Positions 59,939 through 64,000 of a stretch of 64,000 nucleotides of DNA are shown here, in pieces. The position numbers were made by a program, and so were the translations under genes. The number at the start of each line of letters is the position of its first letter. Position 1 is the first letter of the stretch. The DNA is from Methanolinea sp. (GTDB lineage: Archaea > Halobacteriota > Methanomicrobia > Methanomicrobiales > Methanospirillaceae). A model generated the notes under the pieces. The model was not told the DNA's origin and made no database searches. It saw nothing but the letters and a program-made list of their open reading frames with translations. Location of the stretch: the NCBI GenBank assembly GCA_030019395.1, contig JASEES010000007.1:1-64000 (forward strand). The letters are read 5' to 3'.

Positions 59939-60315
59939 AGGTCCTCTTTGATTCCAATGCCCTGATGATACCCTCGCAGTTCCGGGTGGACGTCTTTGAG
60001 GAGCTCGGAAACATTATTGGGGCATATGAACCATTGATACTGACAGAAGCTCTCCGCGAGCTCGCGGGGCTCTCCCGGGGCCATGGGAGCGAGGGGAGTG
60101 CTGCGCGGTTCGCGCTGACCCTCGCCGGGAGGTGCCACGAGGTGCCGAGCGGCTATGCCGGCGGGAGCGTGGACGAAAAGATACTGAGGTATGCCCGGGA
60201 GCACGGTTGCATGGTGGTCACGAACGACAGGGGCCTGCGAGACCTCCTGCTCTCTGCGGGAGTTCCTGTGATCACCCTTATGCATAAGAAAAAACTTGGT
60301 TTATTGAAGAGGTAA
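59935..60315 (+). CDS. PIN-domain protein (FCF1-like ribonuclease)
   Basis: A 126-residue PIN domain. Acidic residues for metal binding are visible in VLFDSNALM (about 3-11), LTEALREL, DEKILRYAREHG (about 80-91) and VVTNDRGLRDLLLS (about 95-108). It starts with a GTG overlapping the aIF2-gamma stop (GTGA). Conserved in this position beside aIF2-gamma in many archaea, so a housekeeping role in rRNA processing is more likely than a toxin role. Confidence 0.88.
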   Translation: MKVLFDSNALMIPSQFRVDVFEELGNIIGAYEPLILTEALRELAGLSRGHGSEGSAARFALTLAGRCHEVPSGYAGGSVDEKILRYAREHGCMVVTNDRGLRDLLLSAGVPVITLMHKKKLGLLKR

Positions 60316-60331
60316 CGGGAGAGAGTGGCGC

Positions 60332-60922
60332 ATGTACTACAAGATGGAGATGTCTGACAAGGTGCGGGTTCCACCGCACCGCATGGGCGAGGAGCTGTCC
60401 CGGGTGATACTGGATGTCCTCCAGGAGCACCTCGAAGGGAGTATCGACAAGGAGATTGGGATATTCATTGCCGTGACCCGGGTCATCACAATCGGGGAAG
60501 GCGAAATCGTCCCCGGGGATGGCGCCATCTACTATGACGTTGACTTCGAGGCCGTCGTGCTCAGGCTCTCTCTCCAGGAAGTGATCGAGGGACTCGTGGT
60601 GGAGACCACGAGTTTCGGTGCGTTCGTGAGCCTCGGTCCCATCGATGCCATGCTCCACGTCAGCCAGATATCCGACGAGTACATCAACTACGATGAGAAG
60701 AACGCGCGGCTCATCTGCCAGGACTCAAAGAGGTTCATCGGTGTGGGGGAACCTGTCAGGGTCCGCGTGGTCACCCTCTCCCTGAACGAGAGAGAGCCCC
60801 GGGACAGCAAGATAGGCCTGACCATGCGCCAGGCGGGTCTCGGGACGGCACGCTGGCTCGAGGAGGACATGCTGAAGGAGAAGGAGAAAGCGAAGGGCGG
60901 TGGAGAGCGTGGCAGCCGCTAG
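60332..60922 (+). CDS. rpo7: DNA-directed RNA polymerase subunit Rpo7 (E')
   Basis: A 196-residue stalk subunit. N-terminal RNP-like domain (MYYKMEMSDKVRVPPHRMGE) and C-terminal S1 domain with VVETTSFGAFVSLGPIDAML (about 91-110). Ends in a Lys/Gly-rich tail. Overlaps spt4 by 14 bases. Confidence 0.96.
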   Translation: MYYKMEMSDKVRVPPHRMGEELSRVILDVLQEHLEGSIDKEIGIFIAVTRVITIGEGEIVPGDGAIYYDVDFEAVVLRLSLQEVIEGLVVETTSFGAFVSLGPIDAMLHVSQISDEYINYDEKNARLICQDSKRFIGVGEPVRVRVVTLSLNEREPRDSKIGLTMRQAGLGTARWLEEDMLKEKEKAKGGGERGSR

Positions 60923-61112
60923 GAAGAAGCTCGTTACGGTCTGCAGGGAGTGCCACCGGGTCGTCGAAGGGGAGGCATGCCCCATCTGCGGGACGTCCAA
61001 CCTGTCGACGGACTGGGCAGGGTACCTGGTCATCATCGACCCGAAGAACTCGGAGATCGCCAGGAAGATGAATATCACCCTCCCCGGAAGGTACGCCCTG
61101 AAGGTCCGCTGA
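60909..61112 (+). CDS. spt4: Transcription elongation factor Spt4 (Rpo E'')
   Basis: A 67-residue zinc protein. GTG 60909 follows GGTGGAG. The zinc site is CRECHRVVEGEACPICG (about 12-28), then LSTDWAGYLVIIDPKNSEIA, which matches archaeal Spt4. It pairs with Spt5 to keep polymerase processive. Its stop is one base from the next ATG (TGATG). Confidence 0.94.
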   Translation: MAAARKKLVTVCRECHRVVEGEACPICGTSNLSTDWAGYLVIIDPKNSEIARKMNITLPGRYALKVR

Positions 61113-61618
61113 TGCTCCGACTCCCGGACCGTCACCGTCACCACTTTAAGGCCCCCTTTGGGAGACTCGAACCGGATTTCAGCTGCATAGTCCCGGAAAT
61201 CGGGAATTCTTTTGTCTGTACTGTGGGAGACATCGTCACCCATAATGCCCTGAAACACGGGATCGTCCCCGGTATAGCGGTCGTCGACGGCCACACGATG
61301 CGAAAGCCGTGCAACCGCGTCCCTGCCGTTTTCCCCAGAGTCCTCTCTGCAGTAAACCCCGCAGGCACCATCACGCGGGACCTCGTCGATACGCTGAAGG
61401 CTGCAGTCTCCTCCCCGCCGGCCCTCATCATCGTGGAGGGCGAAGAGGATCTCGCCGTCATCCCCCTTGCGCTCATTCTCGCTCCCGGGAGTATCATCCT
61501 CTACGGCCAGCCCGGGGAAGGGGTTGTTATCAGAAAGATAGACGAGTCCGCAAGAACAGAGGCCCGCAGGCTCCTTGCGTGTTTTGTTCCCGGCGACGAT
61601 GGCGGACTCGAACTATGA
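61112..61618 (+). CDS. GTP-dependent dephospho-CoA kinase (DUF359)
   Basis: A 168-residue archaeal DPCK, catalysing the last step of CoA synthesis with GTP. Motifs include GDIVTHNAL (about 39-47), GIAVVDGHTMR (about 54-64), NPAGTIT and IIVEGEEDLAVIPLALIL (about 104-121). Its position between spt4 and S24e is common in Euryarchaeota. Confidence 0.93.
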   Translation: MLRLPDRHRHHFKAPFGRLEPDFSCIVPEIGNSFVCTVGDIVTHNALKHGIVPGIAVVDGHTMRKPCNRVPAVFPRVLSAVNPAGTITRDLVDTLKAAVSSPPALIIVEGEEDLAVIPLALILAPGSIILYGQPGEGVVIRKIDESARTEARRLLACFVPGDDGGLEL

Positions 61619-61706
61619 CCCGATCCCCCTGCGATCCGGAAAGGAACGTGCCCGGGAAGCCTGCGAAAATGCATCACCGTGGCGTTTCGGGGGCAGCGAG
61701 ATAGGA

Positions 61707-61733
61707 TATAAATAACCCGGGCGCGTATAATAA
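61707..61733 (+). promoter_or_regulatory. Two TATA-like elements before rps24e
   Basis: ATATAAATA (61707-61715) and GTATAATA (61726-61733). The second is about 26 bases before ATG 61755 (leaderless spacing); the first would give a short leader. Confidence 0.55.
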
Positions 61734-61754
61734 GAGGATACCGAGAGGATACCA

Positions 61755-62051
61755 ATGGAGATCGAGGTTACCAGGGATAACCGGAATGAACTGCTCGGGC
61801 GAAGGGAGGTTGACTTTGTCCTTCGCTTCGATGGTCCGACACCATCACGCCTGCAGGTCCTGGGAAAGCTTGCGGCAATGCTGAATGCCAAGGAGAACCA
61901 GGTCGCGCTGGACTCCCTGAAAACGAGTTTCGGGATGACCTCCTGCACAGGAAATGCACGAATTTACGATACCGAGGAGCTGAGGAACAGGACAGAGCGG
62001 GAGTTCCTCCTCAAGCGCGGCGTCCCGAAACCGAAAGAAGAGGGGGCGTAG
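61755..62051 (+). CDS. rps24e: Ribosomal protein S24e
   Basis: A 98-residue protein with [20 protein letters not shown] and the signature [17 protein letters not shown] (about 55-71). Part of the small subunit. Followed 4 bases later by S27ae. Confidence 0.96.
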   Translation: MEIEVTRDNRNELLGRREVDFVLRFDGPTPSRLQVLGKLAAMLNAKENQVALDSLKTSFGMTSCTGNARIYDTEELRNRTEREFLLKRGVPKPKEEGA

Positions 62052-62055
62052 AACC

Positions 62056-62244
62056 ATGGCGGCAAAGAAGAAGGCAAAGGCGAAAAAACCCGGCAGGGGG
62101 ACCTATTACTCTGTCTCCGGTGGCAAAGTCGCGTTCTCCCGGAAGTTCTGCCCCCGCTGCGGCCCGGGGATTATCCTTGCCGAGCACCCTGACCGCGCAG
62201 CCTGCGGGAAGTGCGGGTATACCGAGTTCCGGAAGGCAGCCTGA
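62056..62244 (+). CDS. rps27ae: Ribosomal protein S27ae
   Basis: A 62-residue protein: Lys-rich N-terminus, then zinc ribbon FCPRCGPGI...[12 protein letters not shown] (about 34-58). Confidence 0.96.
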   Translation: MAAKKKAKAKKPGRGTYYSVSGGKVAFSRKFCPRCGPGIILAEHPDRAACGKCGYTEFRKAA

Positions 62245-62307
62245 AGGGACACCGGCACCTGACACCTGCACGGTTCGGGAGGCAGGACCGTCCCGGGAAC
62301 ACTCATC

Positions 62308-63879
62308 ATGCCAGATATCGGCCCGGTCCTCGGGATCGAGGGAACAGCCTGGAACCTCTCCGCCGCTCTTTTTGATAAAGACCTCGTCTCACTCTACTCT
62401 AAGCCCTATATGCCCCCGCAGGGGGGGATACACCCCCGGGAGGCTGCGCAGCACCATGCAACCTTCATGAAGGAGGTCATTGCCCGCGTTATGCCCCCTT
62501 CGGGGAAGATTGCGGGAGTTGCGTTCTCCATGGGTCCCGGCCTCGGCCCCTGCCTCCGGACCGTTGCAACTGCTGCCCGGGCGCTTGCGCTTGCCCTCGA
62601 CGTCCCGCTCGTGGGAGTGAACCACTGCGTTGCCCACGTGGAGATTGGGCGGTTTGCCACCGGTGCCCGTGACCCGATCGTCCTCTATGCCAGCGGCGCA
62701 AACACGCAGGTGATCGGGTACCTCAACCGGCGTTACAGGATATTCGGGGAGACCCTGGATATCGGCCTTGGAAATGCGCTGGACAAGTTTGCACGGAGCA
62801 GGGGTCTTCCCCATCCCGGCGGTCCCGAGGTCGAACGGCTCGCCCTGAAAGGCGGGTACGTGGAGCTGCCCTACACGGTCAAGGGCATGGATCTTGCCTT
62901 CTCGGGGTTGGTGAGCGCTGCAAAGGACCATCCAGCCCCCCTCGAGGACGTCTGCAACAGCCTCCAGGAGACCGCGTTTGCGATGTGCGTGGAGGTGACC
63001 GAGAGGGCGCTTGCCCATGCAGGCAAGGACGAGGTCCTGCTCGTCGGGGGTGTTGGAGCAAACCGCCGCCTGCAGGAGATGCTTGCCACGATGTGCAGCG
63101 AGAGGGGGGCAGTTCTCCACGTGCCTGACAGGAAGTTCATGGGAGACAACGGGGCGATGATTGCCTATACGGGCAGGCTCATGCTCGGCAGGGGTATAAC
63201 CATGCCTCCCGGGGAGACCCGGGCAAATCCCGTGTTCCGGGCGGACCAGGTCGAGGTCACGTGGTGGGACGGGGGGACGGTACAGGGAGCGCGGAGAGCC
63301 GGGGAACCGGGGGTCGCCCGGGGTGCCGAGGCCATTGTCAGGGTCGGTCCCGACTTTGTTGAAAAGCAGCGCCAGAAAAAGTCCTACCGCCAGCCTTCCC
63401 TCGATGCGCGCCTCATCTCGGAACGGACGAGGGCAGAGGCACGCCTCATCTCCATGGCCAGGAGACACGGTGTCCCGACACCCGTCATCCGTGACATCAC
63501 GGCAGACACGATCGTGATGGAGAGGATTCAAGGCCCCCTTGTCAGGGATCAGCTCTCCGGCGAAAACATGTACCTGGCTGGAAAGACGGTGGGAAGGCTC
63601 CATTCAGCAGGGATCGTCCATGGTGACCTGACGACGAGCAACATGATCTGCAGGGATGGCCAGTGCTTCCTCATCGATTTCGGCCTCGCCCAGGTTTCAG
63701 GGGAGCTCGAAGCACGCGGCGTTGACCTCCATGTCCTCTTCCAGACTCTGGAGAGTACGACGGATAACCACGCTGCATTAAAGGAATCTTTCCTGAAGGG
63801 GTACAGGGCGGAATGTGCATTCGCGGACGAGGTCATCGTGCGGGAACAGGAGATCGAGCGGAGGGGGCGGTACCTGTGA
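62308..63879 (+). CDS. kae1-bud32: Bifunctional tRNA t6A synthase Kae1 fused to Bud32 kinase
   Basis: A 523-residue KEOPS component. Kae1 part (1-325): VLGIEGTAWNLSAAL, the metal motif VNHCVAHVEIGR (H-X3-H, about 106-117), VLYASGANTQVIG, GGVGANRRLQEML and FMGDNGAMIAYTG. Bud32 part (about 345-523): GPDFVEKQRQKKSYR with the ATP Lys, GIVHGDLTTSNMI (about 439-451) and FLIDFGLAQVS. Transfers threonylcarbamoyl to A37 of tRNA. The fusion is typical of many Euryarchaeota. Coupled to the next gene by GTGA. Confidence 0.96.
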   Translation: MPDIGPVLGIEGTAWNLSAALFDKDLVSLYSKPYMPPQGGIHPREAAQHHATFMKEVIARVMPPSGKIAGVAFSMGPGLGPCLRTVATAARALALALDVPLVGVNHCVAHVEIGRFATGARDPIVLYASGANTQVIGYLNRRYRIFGETLDIGLGNALDKFARSRGLPHPGGPEVERLALKGGYVELPYTVKGMDLAFSGLVSAAKDHPAPLEDVCNSLQETAFAMCVEVTERALAHAGKDEVLLVGGVGANRRLQEMLATMCSERGAVLHVPDRKFMGDNGAMIAYTGRLMLGRGITMPPGETRANPVFRADQVEVTWWDGGTVQGARRAGEPGVARGAEAIVRVGPDFVEKQRQKKSYRQPSLDARLISERTRAEARLISMARRHGVPTPVIRDITADTIVMERIQGPLVRDQLSGENMYLAGKTVGRLHSAGIVHGDLTTSNMICRDGQCFLIDFGLAQVSGELEARGVDLHVLFQTLESTTDNHAALKESFLKGYRAECAFADEVIVREQEIERRGRYL

Positions 63880-64000
63880 AGATCACGGTTGTCACGAACA
63901 ACCCCCACAAGGCACGCGAGATAGGCCTTTTCTTCGGGGGGGTGGCAGAGGTGACGCATGTTGCACTCGAGTGCCCGGAGGTCCGGGACAACAGCGTCAA
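63876..64000 (+). CDS. XTP/dITP diphosphatase (3' end beyond the window)
   Basis: The first 41 codons from GTG 63876, overlapping the Kae1-Bud32 stop. VKITVVTNNPHKAREIGLFF matches the substrate-binding N-terminus (TxNxxK) of HAM1/RdgB-type non-canonical purine NTP pyrophosphatases. Confidence 0.85.
   Translation, partial: MKITVVTNNPHKAREIGLFFGGVAEVTHVALECPEVRDNSV

Noticed and set aside
59935-60315. PIN gene as a VapC toxin
   Set aside because: No antitoxin gene is adjacent and it is embedded in the conserved aIF2-gamma/rpo7 cluster, so a housekeeping nuclease role is more likely.
1-64000. CRISPR array, rRNA, tRNA or insertion sequence
   Set aside because: No regularly spaced repeats, rRNA-like conserved blocks, complete tRNA cloverleaf or transposase-like frame was seen on reading; tRNA absence was judged by eye only.

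Overview
The window reads as a high-G+C chromosome segment from a hydrogenotrophic methanogen of the Methanomicrobia, most likely the order Methanomicrobiales. I do not name a species. The archaeal assignment rests on a thermosome, aIF2-gamma, RNA polymerase Rpo7/Spt4, a Kae1-Bud32 fusion, RPA with its partner protein, deoxyhypusine synthase, TiaS, AglB and CTP-dependent riboflavin kinase. The methanogen assignment rests on the MCR-activating ATPase AtwA, a four-subunit pyruvate:ferredoxin oxidoreductase, a YcaO protein, NikR and a minimal SufCB pair. I saw no rRNA, tRNA, CRISPR array or insertion sequence.

Layout. 1-4034 (minus strand) is a surface-glycan block: a truncated A+T-rich methyltransferase, two NAD-dependent sugar epimerase/dehydratases and a membrane-anchored GT2 glycosyltransferase. 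4035-7435 is accessory DNA: an MntA/HepT toxin-antitoxin pair lying between two ~50-bp direct repeats, then a secreted TPR protein and about 1.7 kb of apparently non-coding DNA. 7436-10754 holds the first steps of the archaeal mevalonate pathway (DUF35 protein, thiolase, HMG-CoA synthase) led by an HTH regulator. 10868-12216 is ribK-ribB. 12244-22182 carries RPA and its partner, small zinc proteins, CbiZ, a lone glycyl-radical domain, PyrF, deoxyhypusine synthase, TiaS, a COG1395 regulator and the thermosome. 22288-26801 holds the por operon and AtwA.

27009-32462 contains a DUF134/DUF5320 cluster, a YkgJ-type protein, TruA, a PHP phosphoesterase, a dihydropteroate-synthase-like protein, a JAMM peptidase and FAD synthetase. 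32647-33825 is a two-gene encapsulin nanocompartment: a half-ferritin cargo with a C-terminal docking peptide, followed by the shell protein. 33846-37177 is a helicase plus exonuclease pair of the MrfA/MrfB type. 37370-43184 includes a HAD phosphatase, a transglutaminase-like lipoprotein, SufC-SufB, an isoaspartyl methyltransferase, a cyclase-family hydrolase and a Cys-rich unknown protein. 43216-53792 is a nearly continuous run for UDP-GlcNAc synthesis and N-glycosylation (glmM, a glmU-like gene, a second nucleotidyltransferase, glmS, two GT4 enzymes, aglB). 53793-58547 has an HDAC-like enzyme, YcaO, a DUF2098 protein, NikR, a PP2C-like phosphatase with altered motifs and a DUF457 membrane protein. 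58697-64000 is the conserved archaeal information-processing cluster (aIF2-gamma, PIN, rpo7, spt4, DPCK, S24e, S27ae, Kae1-Bud32, and the start of an ITPase).

Gene spacing is very tight. Many neighbours share a 4-base ATGA or GTGA overlap, so translational coupling is the rule. Several promoters show a TATA box about 26 bases before the start codon, which implies leaderless mRNAs. At two divergent pairs one near-palindromic TATA box could serve both directions. The most striking accessory systems are the encapsulin, the MrfA/MrfB-type repair pair, and the repeat-flanked MntA/HepT module whose toxin gene appears frameshifted at its 5' end.
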